A stretch of 34,228 nt of DNA, taken from assembly GCA_934371505.1 (NCBI GenBank), contig CAKRNW010000007.1, positions 1 to 34,228 of the forward strand. The letters are read 5' to 3'. The notes below the pieces were generated by a model that was given only the letters and a program-made list of their open reading frames with translations, was not told where the DNA came from and did not search any database. Both the position numbers and the translations under genes were made by a program. Below are positions 7,480-15,753 of the stretch, piece after piece. How positions within the stretch are numbered: the first letter of the stretch is position 1; the number at the start of each line of letters is the position of its first letter. Source of the stretch: an uncultured Lachnospiraceae bacterium. Lineage in GTDB: Bacteria; Bacillota; Clostridia; Lachnospirales; Lachnospiraceae.

Positions 7480-8511
7480 TTACAACTGGTCGATGTCCGC
7501 AATCAGGGCGTCAACCTCCGCCTGGGTCGTCGCCCAGCTGGTGCAGAAACGCACGACTGTGCCCTGCTGTGTTGCGCCCTCTTCTTCAAAATAGTAATTC
7601 TGTGCCAATGTGTTTTTTTGCCGGTCGGACAGAATGACAAACTGCTGGTTGGTATAACTTTCCACCCAGAAAGGAATTTCTCTTGCTTCGAACGCTTCCC
7701 GGATCTGCATGGCAAGTTCATCGGCACGCTTTGTTTTTTCAAAATACTCGCCACTCTCCAACATGCTTGCAAACTGCAGACCCATCAGCCAGCCCTTTGC
7801 CAACACGGCACCATTTTGTTTCATATAGGCTTTGAACCGGTATTTCAGTGCCGGTGCCGTAATGACCAAAGCCTCCCCGAACAGGGCACCGCACTTGGTT
7901 CCTCCGATATAGAACACATCCGTCAGTTCTGCAAAATCCTTCAGTGTCAAATCGTTTTTCATGGATCCCAGACCGTAACCCATCCTCGCTCCATCTACAA
8001 AAAGATACATCCCATATTTGGTACATACCTCATGAATCTCTCTGAGTTCCTGTTTTGAATACAGGGTTCCTTTTTCGGTTGGGAATGACAGGTACACCAT
8101 CTTCGGCTCCGTCAGATACTCCGGAGCATCCTGGTCATCATATTCTGAGGCACACTCCGCAACCTGCTTTGCAGTGATTTTGCCGTCGGTATTGGGAAGT
8201 TCCAGGATTTTGTGACCGGTGTTTTCGATAGAGGCTGCCTCATGGCAGTTAATGTGTCCCGTATCCGCAGCAATCACGCTTTGAACCGGGGACAAAGCCG
8301 CTGCAATGACAACTAGGTTTGCCTGGGTTGCCCCGGGAACAAATTTTATGAGTGCATCGTCTTTTGCAATAAGCTCCTTTATAATGGTTTCCGCTTTCCT
8401 GCACCATTCATCCTCACCGTAACCTGCATAGCTTGCAGTATTGGTAGCCGCCAGCTCTTTCAATATGGAGTCAAATGCTCCGTGGTTGTAATCATTGTTA
8501 AATCTTATCAT
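7480..8511 (-). CDS. threonine aldolase family PLP enzyme (low-specificity L-threonine aldolase-like)
   Basis: 343 residues starting MIRFNNDYNHGAF at 8511. An in-frame ATG at 8523 is poorly spaced from AAAGG. The fold is that of type I PLP enzymes in the beta-eliminating lyase/threonine aldolase family. K210 (counted from the upstream Met) in FYIGGTKCGALFGEA is the expected Schiff-base lysine, and FVDGARMGYGL carries the Asp and Arg that bind the cofactor. FVPGATQANL and DTGHINCHEAAS are other family blocks. These enzymes cleave L-threonine or L-allo-threonine to glycine and acetaldehyde. Exact stereospecificity cannot be read from sequence. The gene stands alone. Confidence 0.85.
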   Translation of the reverse strand: MIRFNNDYNHGAFDSILKELAATNTASYAGYGEDEWCRKAETIIKELIAKDDALIKFVPGATQANLVVIAAALSPVQSVIAADTGHINCHEAASIENTGHKILELPNTDGKITAKQVAECASEYDDQDAPEYLTEPKMVYLSFPTEKGTLYSKQELREIHEVCTKYGMYLFVDGARMGYGLGSMKNDLTLKDFAELTDVFYIGGTKCGALFGEALVITAPALKYRFKAYMKQNGAVLAKGWLMGLQFASMLESGEYFEKTKRADELAMQIREAFEAREIPFWVESYTNQQFVILSDRQKNTLAQNYYFEEEGATQQGTVVRFCTSWATTQAEVDALIADIDQL

Positions 8512-8664
8512 TTTAATAACCATGCCTTTCCATTTCTGCTGTCAATGACAAACTGTTCCAGATTGGTTCTGTGACTGTTATTTTCTAAGGTATGTCTCCC
8601 TTTCCGATTCCGATTGAATCGTCCCACTTCTAAAATTGATGATAACCCATAAGCCAATGCTTGC

Positions 8665-8700
8665 TTTGCTCTTGGTTATACCGTTGGTTCTAAGAGCAAA
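8665..8700. repeat. inverted repeat in the aldolase-chemoreceptor gap
   Basis: TTTGCTCTT (8665-8673) pairs with AAGAGCAAA (8692-8700). It lies in the otherwise featureless stretch 8524-8711 upstream of the aldolase gene and may be a leader hairpin or operator. Confidence 0.3.
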
Positions 8701-8711
8701 AAATAAGCACA

Positions 8712-8750
8712 AAAAGACCGCCCTGGTCTGAGCAGCTTTGGCGGTCTTTT
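8712..8750 (-). terminator. terminator of the chemoreceptor gene
   Basis: AAAAGACCGCC and GGCGGTCTTTT form an 11-base stem; on the minus strand the second arm runs into TTTTTG. It lies about 130 bases past the chemoreceptor stop and could act in both directions. Confidence 0.75.
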
Positions 8751-8876
8751 ATATATTCTGGGCTCCGTGGGGTTTTCTCAGTCCATCTTCGTAAAGCTCA
8801 TAGTAGTACCAAATAGCATTTACCGCTCCTGCACTTCTTTGATGCTGATGTGTTCCACTTCTATCTCAAAGAGCTG
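8749..8876 (-). pseudogene. frameshifted small gene remnant
   Basis: Directly downstream of the chemoreceptor, one minus frame reads SQLFEIEVEHISIKEVQER then stops; the neighbouring frame continues smoothly as SAGAVNAIWYYYELYEDG and ends at 8749. Joined by a one-base shift they would give a plausible short protein tail, so this is probably a decayed gene. Family not recognised. Confidence 0.3.
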
Positions 8877-8883
8877 TGATTGC

Positions 8884-10590
8884 TTACGCTATGGTGAAAC
8901 GATCCATCATCTCATGGAGCTTATCCACAGAGGAACGACATTCCTTTACGGTATCAAAGGATTCCGCACTCTTCTCTACCATATCACTGGTCTTCTGGGC
9001 AATGTCAGTAACACCGATTGTTGACTCATGAATGGTCTCATTAATACCGGAGACAGAGTCCACAATAAAGTTTACGGCCTGGCCAAGAGAGTCAATGGCT
9101 TCCTTCACACCCGCCATGCTCTCCTTAAATACGCTGGCATCCTGATGGTACTGTACACTTACATCCTTAAACTCATTGTACTCCTGTAAGACAGTATCCT
9201 CCAGAAAAGCCGTGGTCTCTGTAAGGCACTCGGACATATTACCCACAGCCTCATTCACTTCCTGCACAATACTATTAATATCGGTAACGGCCTGGGAAGT
9301 CTGACTTGCCAGACTGCCGATCTCCGTTGCTACCACAGCAAAGCCTTTTCCCGCTTCACCGGCTCTTGCCGCCTCAATACTTGCGTTTAAAGCCAACAGA
9401 CTGGTCTGGGAAGAAATGGACATAATCGTACCGGTGAGCTCATTGATCTTCTCAACCGCTTTGGACTCCTCAATGGCTTTATCGGATTTATCTTTCACAT
9501 CCTCATACATCTTCTGGGTCTTCTCACTGGCCGCCATTGTTTTGTCCTGTAACACCTGTGCCCGCTTCATAATCTCGTCGGATGCGGAGGTTCCCTCTTC
9601 GGCAAGTTTCGTGATCTCATCGGCACCACTCTTGATAGAACCGATATGACCGTTGATGGTCTCTGTGGAGGCTGCCGTTTCTTCCATACCTGCTGCCAGT
9701 TCCTGTGTGGTCGCAGAGTTATCAGAACACATACCGTCTACCACACCTGTCACTTCCTGTAAATGGTTAATGCTTGCAGTCAGCTGTTCACTGGCCTCCT
9801 CAATATTTGCCACCATATCACGCAGGTTTTTACGCATATTATGGATTGCCCGAGCCATGATACCGATCTCATCCTTTTTCTTACGGAGCTTCTGTGCATC
9901 AGGATTGCTACGGAAATCCAGATTGGCCGTCTGGGTAATCACCTCCGTAAGTTTACGGATCGGCTTGCAGATTAGATGGCTTACCATCAATCCAAGACCC
10001 ATACAGAAAACCAGACTGATCAAGATCTCTCGGAACATTGCAATATACATACTATTGTAAGCACCCAGCACATCACTCTGATCTGCAGACAAAACGACGA
10101 TCCTGTTCTCTGCTGTCAAAGCATATGCTGCATACTTCTTACTTCCATTGTAATCATAAAAAACCACATCGTTCGCAGGTACTTTTCCTGCTTTCAGCTG
10201 CTCCACGACATCAGCTACAACACTGTTTTCCACCGGCTTGCCAATCTTATCTGCTGTGGGATGATAAAGCATGGTTCCATCGGTGTCCACCAGATAAACA
10301 TAAGCAGAAGGAACATGCTCAATCTGAACTCCTGCCAGAAACTTTGCGTCTGCCGTATTCTCATCATTGCCTTCCTTTTGCATCTCATCCAGTGTCTGGG
10401 CACTCACCTCAGCCAGGCTTAAAAAATATTTTCCATTCGTATCGGTAGAGATCTGTCTGGTTCTGGGAATCATACACGCCAACAGACCAATCATGGTCAA
10501 AATAATAATGGCAAACACCAGCCAGCAGACATACGCCGATATGGAGTGCAAAATGTTAATTTTTTCGCGTTTTTCTTCCTTGATTTGCAT
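8884..10590 (-). CDS. methyl-accepting chemotaxis protein, Cache/HAMP/MCP
   Basis: 568 residues. ATG 10590 is preceded by AAGGAGAAAGG. Membrane helix 1 is at about 16-38 and helix 2 at about 185-208. Between them lies an extracellular single Cache-like sensor (DTDGTMLYHPTADKIGKP, FYDYNGSKKYAAYAL), a fold that usually binds small organic ligands. A HAMP domain follows (KPIRKLTEVITQTANLDF), then a long MCP signalling coil whose hairpin tip contains SLLALNASIEAARAGEAG. This tip contacts CheA and CheW. No chemotaxis or flagellar genes lie nearby, so the gene is probably an unlinked receptor. The ligand is unknown. A TATAAT-like -10 is present upstream (10638-10643, minus strand) without a clear -35. 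Confidence 0.92.
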   Translation of the reverse strand: MQIKEEKREKINILHSISAYVCWLVFAIIILTMIGLLACMIPRTRQISTDTNGKYFLSLAEVSAQTLDEMQKEGNDENTADAKFLAGVQIEHVPSAYVYLVDTDGTMLYHPTADKIGKPVENSVVADVVEQLKAGKVPANDVVFYDYNGSKKYAAYALTAENRIVVLSADQSDVLGAYNSMYIAMFREILISLVFCMGLGLMVSHLICKPIRKLTEVITQTANLDFRSNPDAQKLRKKKDEIGIMARAIHNMRKNLRDMVANIEEASEQLTASINHLQEVTGVVDGMCSDNSATTQELAAGMEETAASTETINGHIGSIKSGADEITKLAEEGTSASDEIMKRAQVLQDKTMAASEKTQKMYEDVKDKSDKAIEESKAVEKINELTGTIMSISSQTSLLALNASIEAARAGEAGKGFAVVATEIGSLASQTSQAVTDINSIVQEVNEAVGNMSECLTETTAFLEDTVLQEYNEFKDVSVQYHQDASVFKESMAGVKEAIDSLGQAVNFIVDSVSGINETIHESTIGVTDIAQKTSDMVEKSAESFDTVKECRSSVDKLHEMMDRFTIA

Positions 10591-10711
10591 AGCAGAATAT
10601 CCTTTCTCCTTAGTTTCGATTTCAGTTATAATATTACATTATAGACCAAACAGACATAAATTCCCACCATTTTTCCACAAAAATCTTATACTTTCTCATT
10701 TTGGAAAACGT

Positions 10712-11389
10712 TTATAAATATGTCCATAAATTTTCAACCAGTTGATATACTCTGGTTGCAGGACATCTCCCAGATGGTGACATATCTCCATACGACTCAT
10801 ATTGCCTTCTGGCGCGTGCTATTGCAATCTCTGTTTTGTCTTTTAGAATATCATAGATTTCCCTTTTATTCTTTTCATATTCAATGTATAGTTTCAACCT
10901 CTCTATATACTTTTCTCTCCCAATGTTACTTGTAACTTCCTGAAAGTGCAGAAGAAACCATAATTCAATACATTCATTTGACCAGGCAACACAATATTTC
11001 CTTATATCTCTCCTTCCTTCCGCGCTGTATTGCGTATTGTCAAAATTATCCAGAGGAAAATCATCCTTATCATACATAAGCCAGACTTCTTCTGCCTGTG
11101 GGAACTTTTCATCCACAGTGTTTCTGGCATATTCCAACAGACTTTTCGTATTTCTGCCGGTACCCTCTACCACAATGCGTTCACCTGTGGAATATTCTCT
11201 ATATTTTTCGTTTATCTTACTTGCAATGGTTCCAATGTAATATGGTTCGGTTTTGGTTCCCTCACTTATGATGTAAATATATGGTGGTAGTAATGGAATA
11301 TCCATTTTTTTCTTCCGCTTTTCCATCTTTTCTTGAAGTCTGGACTGTTCTTTTTTATTCTCGCTATGCTTTTTCTGTTTCAGACTCAT
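10712..11389 (-). CDS. rloB: RloB-like protein (Toprim-type partner of RloA)
   Basis: 225 residues. ATG 11389 lies inside the end of the upstream ATPase gene (26-base overlap), with GGAGG at the right distance. The N-terminus is a lysine-rich helix (1-30). IISEGTKTEPYYIG (E43) and LMYDKDDF (D107 and D109) fit the Glu and DxD acidic residues of Toprim-like nucleases. SNECIELWFLLHFQE (137-151) and the C-terminal CPATRVYQLVENL are hallmarks of RloB. RloA/RloB pairs are known from restriction-modification loci of Campylobacter and are related to the lactococcal AbiL abortive infection genes. The likely role is the effector of an ATPase-controlled antiphage system; nuclease activity is inferred. 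Confidence 0.82.
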   Translation of the reverse strand: MSLKQKKHSENKKEQSRLQEKMEKRKKKMDIPLLPPYIYIISEGTKTEPYYIGTIASKINEKYREYSTGERIVVEGTGRNTKSLLEYARNTVDEKFPQAEEVWLMYDKDDFPLDNFDNTQYSAEGRRDIRKYCVAWSNECIELWFLLHFQEVTSNIGREKYIERLKLYIEYEKNKREIYDILKDKTEIAIARARRQYESYGDMSPSGRCPATRVYQLVENLWTYL

Positions 11390-12626
11390 CCGTATCCTCC
11401 CACATTATGATTTGTCTAATATAAGGGTCGGCACCATAACGTCCTTCTAAATACCTTTTTCCATACGCCTCATCATTTCTTATATGCTTTCCATTATCCT
11501 TTCTAAACGAAACAAGCGAATACAATTTTGCCGCACCATACGGATTTTTTGCACAGAACCATATTTCATCTCGGCGAAATACCTCTTTGTTCATCGTTGA
11601 GATATCATGAGATGTAAATAATAATTGTGCCCCATTTCTATTTTTCTCAGGGTTTGTAAACAACTCTATAATATACCGCAAAAGTTTCGGATGCAGCTTT
11701 GCATCTAACTCATCTGCAATTAAAAGTCCTCCCTTTTCCAGGCACTCATTGATTCTTGCCAGACAACTCAGTAACTTTCTTGTTCCGCTGGATTCTTCCG
11801 TAAGTTTTATCTCGCAATACTTTCCATTTTCCATAAGATGTTTCGTGTAAATATTCCTAATATTTCCATCCTCATCTTTTTCAATCCGAATATCTTTAAT
11901 TGGAATATCCATTTCACTTAGCATTTCAAAGATAATCTTTCTCTTTTCTTTTGTTCTGGGTAGTACCAATCTTTTCTCGTTTTTTGGATTATCATAGTTT
12001 AAAACTTCGATGTTTAAAAACCACTGGATAACCTTGTCGATTGTCTCAATATCATAATTAACTGCAATATGCGATAGCAAAGGCATTGTATCACTTACTT
12101 TTTCTACCGGGATATTTTCTATTTCTTCTCCCAAAACACATTCCTCGTCTGTACGCTCAAATATGAGTTCAACATTTCCGCTTGCCATATCCTGTTTATA
12201 TAAATTTTCTTCTATTATTTTATCCTTCAACAAGGAAAGCTGATACCGATACTTTTCCTCCTCGATTTGAAACATAATATCAAATTTTGTAGGTAAATCT
12301 TTATATTCGGGAAGTAACTTATAATAAACCTCCTTGGACATCGATGGTGCGTGCCGCTCTGTCCCTTCATATCCTTCGTTTTCTGACATTTTTGTCATAA
12401 GAGTATACTTAATCAATATATACCTCAGATAAATAGCCGCCTCAAGAACCGTCGATTTCCCTCCACCATTGGGACCATAAATTGCAATTACCGGTACATA
12501 ACTTTCTTCACTGTTTTTACCCTGAATTAAGCTTTCCTTATGTTCATTAATATTTTCGGCGATAAAGTCTAATGTTGCCTCATTTTTAAATGCTTTAAAA
12601 TTTTCAAATGTAAATTGATGTATCAT
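11364..12626 (-). CDS. rloA: RloA-like AAA/ABC-type ATPase
   Basis: 420 residues; ATG 12626 follows GGAGGGACA. It belongs to the SMC/OLD-like AAA_15/AAA_21 ATPases found in defence systems. Walker A is GPNGGGKST (51-59), the signature-like loop is LTEESSGTRKLL (275-286), Walker B is LLIADELD (301-308, with E306 as catalytic base), and the H-loop is LFTSHD (336-341). The middle (about 80-270) is less conserved and rich in charged helices. It is expected to act with the overlapping RloB product as a sensor/ATPase. The coding sequence is clearly more AT-rich than neighbouring genes, which suits horizontal acquisition. No restriction-modification genes are adjacent, so the pair may work alone. 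Confidence 0.85.
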   Translation of the reverse strand: MIHQFTFENFKAFKNEATLDFIAENINEHKESLIQGKNSEESYVPVIAIYGPNGGGKSTVLEAAIYLRYILIKYTLMTKMSENEGYEGTERHAPSMSKEVYYKLLPEYKDLPTKFDIMFQIEEEKYRYQLSLLKDKIIEENLYKQDMASGNVELIFERTDEECVLGEEIENIPVEKVSDTMPLLSHIAVNYDIETIDKVIQWFLNIEVLNYDNPKNEKRLVLPRTKEKRKIIFEMLSEMDIPIKDIRIEKDEDGNIRNIYTKHLMENGKYCEIKLTEESSGTRKLLSCLARINECLEKGGLLIADELDAKLHPKLLRYIIELFTNPEKNRNGAQLLFTSHDISTMNKEVFRRDEIWFCAKNPYGAAKLYSLVSFRKDNGKHIRNDEAYGKRYLEGRYGADPYIRQIIMWEDTDESETEKA

Positions 12627-12763
12627 TGTCCCTCCATGAGATTTTTTCTCACATTATTTTCTATTATAGTATCACCTTTTATCCCTGTTTTCAATCTTGG
12701 TATCCTGGTTTTCAAAGAAAATGCAGGATTCGTCATCCGTAGCCAGACAAGGAGAGTGGCAAA

Positions 12764-12791
12764 AAGGAGTCACCCCTTCGGATGACTCCTT
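12764..12791 (-). terminator. intrinsic terminator
   Basis: AAGGAGTCA and TGACTCCTT form the stem; on the minus strand it is followed by TTTTTG. It lies downstream of the ABC/TetR remnant and probably ended that former operon. Confidence 0.7.
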
Positions 12792-12816
12792 GTTTCCTTA
12801 TTCTTTCACTATGATT

Positions 12817-12840
12817 GCAGCTACTGTTTACTGTAGCTGC
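12817..12840. repeat. short perfect hairpin
   Basis: GCAGCTAC and GTAGCTGC pair across an eight-base loop just after the end of the ABC remnant. No T-run follows on either strand. Confidence 0.4.
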
Positions 12841-12858
12841 TATTTATTATAACTGCTG

Positions 12859-13089
12859 TCATTGCAGTGCCCAGTTCTGTCCCTCAGTCTGGAGTTTTAC
12901 CATATGGGGGAAGATGCCCTCTTTCTGCATCAGTGCAGCGGGGTTGCCTTCCTCCTCCGCTCTGCCGTCCTTCAGAACCACAATCTTGTCAGCGCCGGGG
13001 TCACGCCCGCCGTGCGGACAATGTTCCGCAGGGATGCCTCCCGGAAGCCTTTCTCATATAACAGTGTTATATTTTCGTCAATAAAAAAT
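12859..13089 (-). pseudogene. fusion remnant: TetR regulator N-terminus and ABC transporter ATPase C-terminus
   Basis: Reading the minus strand, a start-less frame encodes part of a TetR DNA-binding domain (ENITLLYEKGFREASLRN, IVRTAGVTP). At about 12998 it meets, in a different frame, the typical end of an ABC exporter ATPase: DKIVVLKDGRAEEEGNPAA, then GIFPHMVKLQTEGQNWALQ and TGA at 12859. A deletion evidently removed most of a TetR gene and of the ABC exporter it probably controlled. No functional product is expected. The remaining parts of the 12627-13138 gap hold only the hairpins listed. Confidence 0.7.
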
Positions 13090-13138
13090 TTTGTATTTTG
13101 CTTTACTTGATAAATTCTATCAACAAACACTTGTCACA

Positions 13139-13783
13139 TCAAGAATCTGCCAGCAGAAATTTCACTGCTTTTGCCAGCCGTTTGGCAGAATCTGCAAAGT
13201 GACCGCCCGGGTTTAACTCATATTTGACGGTGTTCTCCTTTGCCAACAGTTTTGTGGCTTTTTCCGTGCAGTCTGCCACCGTTGCCATCAGGGGATTTCT
13301 GGAGTTGGATTCCTTGCCTCCCAGACTGAGGTAAATGCGCTTTCCGGTGAGAGCGGTCTGTTTTTCCAGAAAAGAAAGAAAACCGGGATACCAGAGAGAA
13401 CCGGAACAGCTTGCCGCCCCGTCAAATGCATCGGTCCGGGTAAGGCACCAGAGGGCAAAAAGCCCTGCCAGGGAATAGCCCATGAGATAGATTTTCCGCT
13501 GTGTCCCGTATTTTTCCCTTACGAAAGGCAACAGTTCCTCCTGCAAAAAGTGCAGGGTTGCCTCTCCCTCCCCGGAAAAGGTGGCATCCAGTTCCGGAGC
13601 TGCCCAGGGAGAAAATTCCCGGTTCCAATCTTTCACCTGAAACGCAATCAGAGTGTAGGGCACATCGCCCACACACTCTGACAAAGATTTCTTCATATGT
13701 TCCATTTCATCTTCCCGGAAGGGGTACATGCCCCACAGAATCACGGGACCGGAAGTGCTTTCTGCCACAGTATGTGTCAGCAT
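13139..13783 (-). CDS. alpha/beta-hydrolase fold esterase
   Basis: 214 residues if it starts at ATG 13783 (MLTHTVAESTSGPVILWGMY). That ATG has a strong AAGGGGGG site and lies one base past the TGA of the upstream GGDEF gene. Another ATG at 13810 would overlap that gene by 26 bases. The nucleophile elbow is GYSLAG (Ser), and the likely histidine is in NPGGHFADS near the C-terminus; an acidic residue in LSLGGKESNSR may complete the triad. The layout resembles enterobactin-esterase/esterase-D type hydrolases, but the substrate cannot be deduced. There is no signal peptide from the chosen start, so it is cytoplasmic. It is translationally coupled to the diguanylate cyclase gene. Confidence 0.75.
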   Translation of the reverse strand: MLTHTVAESTSGPVILWGMYPFREDEMEHMKKSLSECVGDVPYTLIAFQVKDWNREFSPWAAPELDATFSGEGEATLHFLQEELLPFVREKYGTQRKIYLMGYSLAGLFALWCLTRTDAFDGAASCSGSLWYPGFLSFLEKQTALTGKRIYLSLGGKESNSRNPLMATVADCTEKATKLLAKENTVKYELNPGGHFADSAKRLAKAVKFLLADS

Positions 13784-13784
13784 C

Positions 13785-15578
13785 TCAGCCAATGCCCCCC
13801 TTGCTTCCATAGTGTTCTCTGATAACATCCAAGTCCATAATGAGAACATAAAACACCGGACCATAGTGTTCACTCTGGACGATTCGTCCGAAGTCCAGTA
13901 CCTGTCGGTAGGTACCATCCTTTCGGGCGAGCCGGTATTTGACATAGACATTCACGTTGTCCTCCGCGGACTCAATCTGCCGCCAGATGCTGCTTTCCAC
14001 CTGTTCCCACTCCTCCGGATGTACCAGATTACAGAATTTCCAGTCGGTAAAATGCAGAAAATCATCCATGTCTTCGCAGCCCACATACTGTATCATTTCC
14101 TGGTTTGCATAGAGAATCTGTTCATTCTGCCGGTCTGCCTTATAAATGAAAAACGCACCGGGCAGATTGAGGGAAATGTCATTGAGCTTAAAGCCAAGCT
14201 GGGTTCGCTTGGAGGCATGAAAATCACTCTCATAGAAAAGACTGCTGTTTTTGCCCCGCAATTTTACCTCATACAGTGCCATATCTGCATACCGGAGTAA
14301 ATCCGATACTTTTTCCCCATGGGTCGGGTATTCCGAATACCCAAGGGAAATGGTGTAGTGATACTCCTTTCCCTTGTATGAAAAGCTGCGGTGCTGTTGG
14401 CAGAATGCTTCAATCTGCTCTGTCATCTGCGCTGCGGTGCAGTTTTTCAGCAGGACACAGAACTCATCGCCACCGTTTCGTCCGATAATGGCATTTTTCG
14501 AAAAGGCCTGTTCCAGGGAACGGGCAAGATGACATAACCCCTGGTCACCCACAGAATGACCATAAATATCGTTGAGAAATTTAAAATTGTCCACATCCAT
14601 CAGCATGACCACGCAGGGCTTTTTCTGGTTTCCTGCCAGATAACGCTCCATCTGTCTGTCATAGCCGGTACGGTTTAACAGTCCGGTCAGGCCATCGGTG
14701 AGGGAAAGCTTCTTAAACTTTCTGCGCTGTTCTTCCAGAGTAAGAAGGGCGAAGATGAGTCCCTCCAGTAATAAAATCATGACTCCGCCGCACAAGTATA
14801 CCAGCCACACATGCCCGGATTGTTCCCAGCCGCCGGTGGGCATGACTTCGAGTTTCCAGATACAGCCTCCCAGCTTAAAGCTGTGGGATACCGGGTCAAC
14901 CAGCTCCACGCCGGAGCTGTCAATGACCTGATATTCATAACCAGAAATGGAAGAAGTCTTGGATAGTACATACTGGTAATCGAAGGTGGTCAACGCACTG
15001 ATGGAGTTGGAAAAAATCTCCGGCACCTTGATAATGACACTGGTCAGTCCCCAGAAGTATTCCTTTTCATCCTCTTCCATCAGATAAACGGGGTTATAGA
15101 TGGCGATACCCTGCCCACCCTGTTTTAAATCAAAGGGGCCCTGCATGATACACATGTGATGCTCCATACTATAGTTGACAAACTCACCCCGCTTTTCATC
15201 GTGAATCAGATCAATTTTTCCCGCCTCATTTCCCTCCGCAGGATAATTATCTGTCACGACGCCGCCGGGAGCAAACCGGATGCTCTGGACATAACCTGCC
15301 ATCATCTGTTCTGCTACCGTATCAAATTTGTCAATTTTCCCATCCTCACTGATAAGAATCAGCTCCAGACTCTTGGTAATATTGATACCTCTACTTAAGT
15401 CCTTTCTCAGCTGGTCTGCGTAAACGACCGCATTTAGTTCTGCTTTGGTGCGGGCTCTCTCAAGTTTGATCTCCTGAACCGCCTGGACAACGATATATAA
15501 AATGCTGCCACTGATGATAAGTACCAACAGCGGCAGCAGCCATTTGATTATTGAAAATTTCCATTTCTGATGTTTCAT
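13785..15578 (-). CDS. membrane diguanylate cyclase: CHASE-like sensor, GGDEF, PAS
   Basis: 597 residues from ATG 15578 (MKHQKWKFSIIKWLL), preceded by GTGGGGAT; the longer frame to 15659 lacks a ribosome site. Membrane helix 1 spans about 11-33 and helix 2 about 255-280. The extracytoplasmic part between them resembles a CHASE sensor (IRFAPGGVVTDNYPAEGNEA, FWGLTSVIIKVPEI). The GGDEF domain follows (LTDGLTGLLNRTGYDRQ, then intact GGDEF at about 369-373), so it should make cyclic di-GMP from GTP. No RxxD inhibitory site is visible before the GGDEF. A PAS domain closes the protein (about 475-590: FFIYKADRQNEQILYANQEM), an unusual C-terminal place. The product probably couples an outside signal to c-di-GMP. 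Confidence 0.87.
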   Translation of the reverse strand: MKHQKWKFSIIKWLLPLLVLIISGSILYIVVQAVQEIKLERARTKAELNAVVYADQLRKDLSRGINITKSLELILISEDGKIDKFDTVAEQMMAGYVQSIRFAPGGVVTDNYPAEGNEAGKIDLIHDEKRGEFVNYSMEHHMCIMQGPFDLKQGGQGIAIYNPVYLMEEDEKEYFWGLTSVIIKVPEIFSNSISALTTFDYQYVLSKTSSISGYEYQVIDSSGVELVDPVSHSFKLGGCIWKLEVMPTGGWEQSGHVWLVYLCGGVMILLLEGLIFALLTLEEQRRKFKKLSLTDGLTGLLNRTGYDRQMERYLAGNQKKPCVVMLMDVDNFKFLNDIYGHSVGDQGLCHLARSLEQAFSKNAIIGRNGGDEFCVLLKNCTAAQMTEQIEAFCQQHRSFSYKGKEYHYTISLGYSEYPTHGEKVSDLLRYADMALYEVKLRGKNSSLFYESDFHASKRTQLGFKLNDISLNLPGAFFIYKADRQNEQILYANQEMIQYVGCEDMDDFLHFTDWKFCNLVHPEEWEQVESSIWRQIESAEDNVNVYVKYRLARKDGTYRQVLDFGRIVQSEHYGPVFYVLIMDLDVIREHYGSKGGIG

Positions 15579-15686
15579 ACTGACAATATCCCCACTACTG
15601 AATCTGACGATAAATCCACTCCTATTTTTGTCCTGGAAAGAACTGCGGTCCATAGTCATCTAGTACCGTAGTCCTATAATACCGAT

Positions 15687-15716
15687 ACAATAGCATGTTT
15701 CCTGGGATATTGTCAA
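15687..15716 (-). promoter_or_regulatory. promoter of the GGDEF-esterase operon
   Basis: On the minus strand TTGACA (15716-15711) and TATTGT (15692-15687) are separated by 18 bases, within the 175-base gap between sufU and the cyclase gene. The perfect -35 makes this one of the clearest promoters in the window. Confidence 0.6.
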
Positions 15717-15753
15717 GTATTTCTTTTCCTTATTTGCCCCTTATTTTCAGGAA

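Noticed and set aside
7336..8058. 240-codon plus-strand ORF
   Set aside because: Mostly antisense to the threonine aldolase gene; no domain recognisable.
12600..13140. CRISPR or tandem repeat array
   Set aside because: The several hairpins here have different sequences and no regular spacing.
13784..13951. N-terminal extension of the esterase
   Set aside because: Overlaps the PAS coding region of the cyclase in another frame; ATG 13783 has the strong ribosome site.
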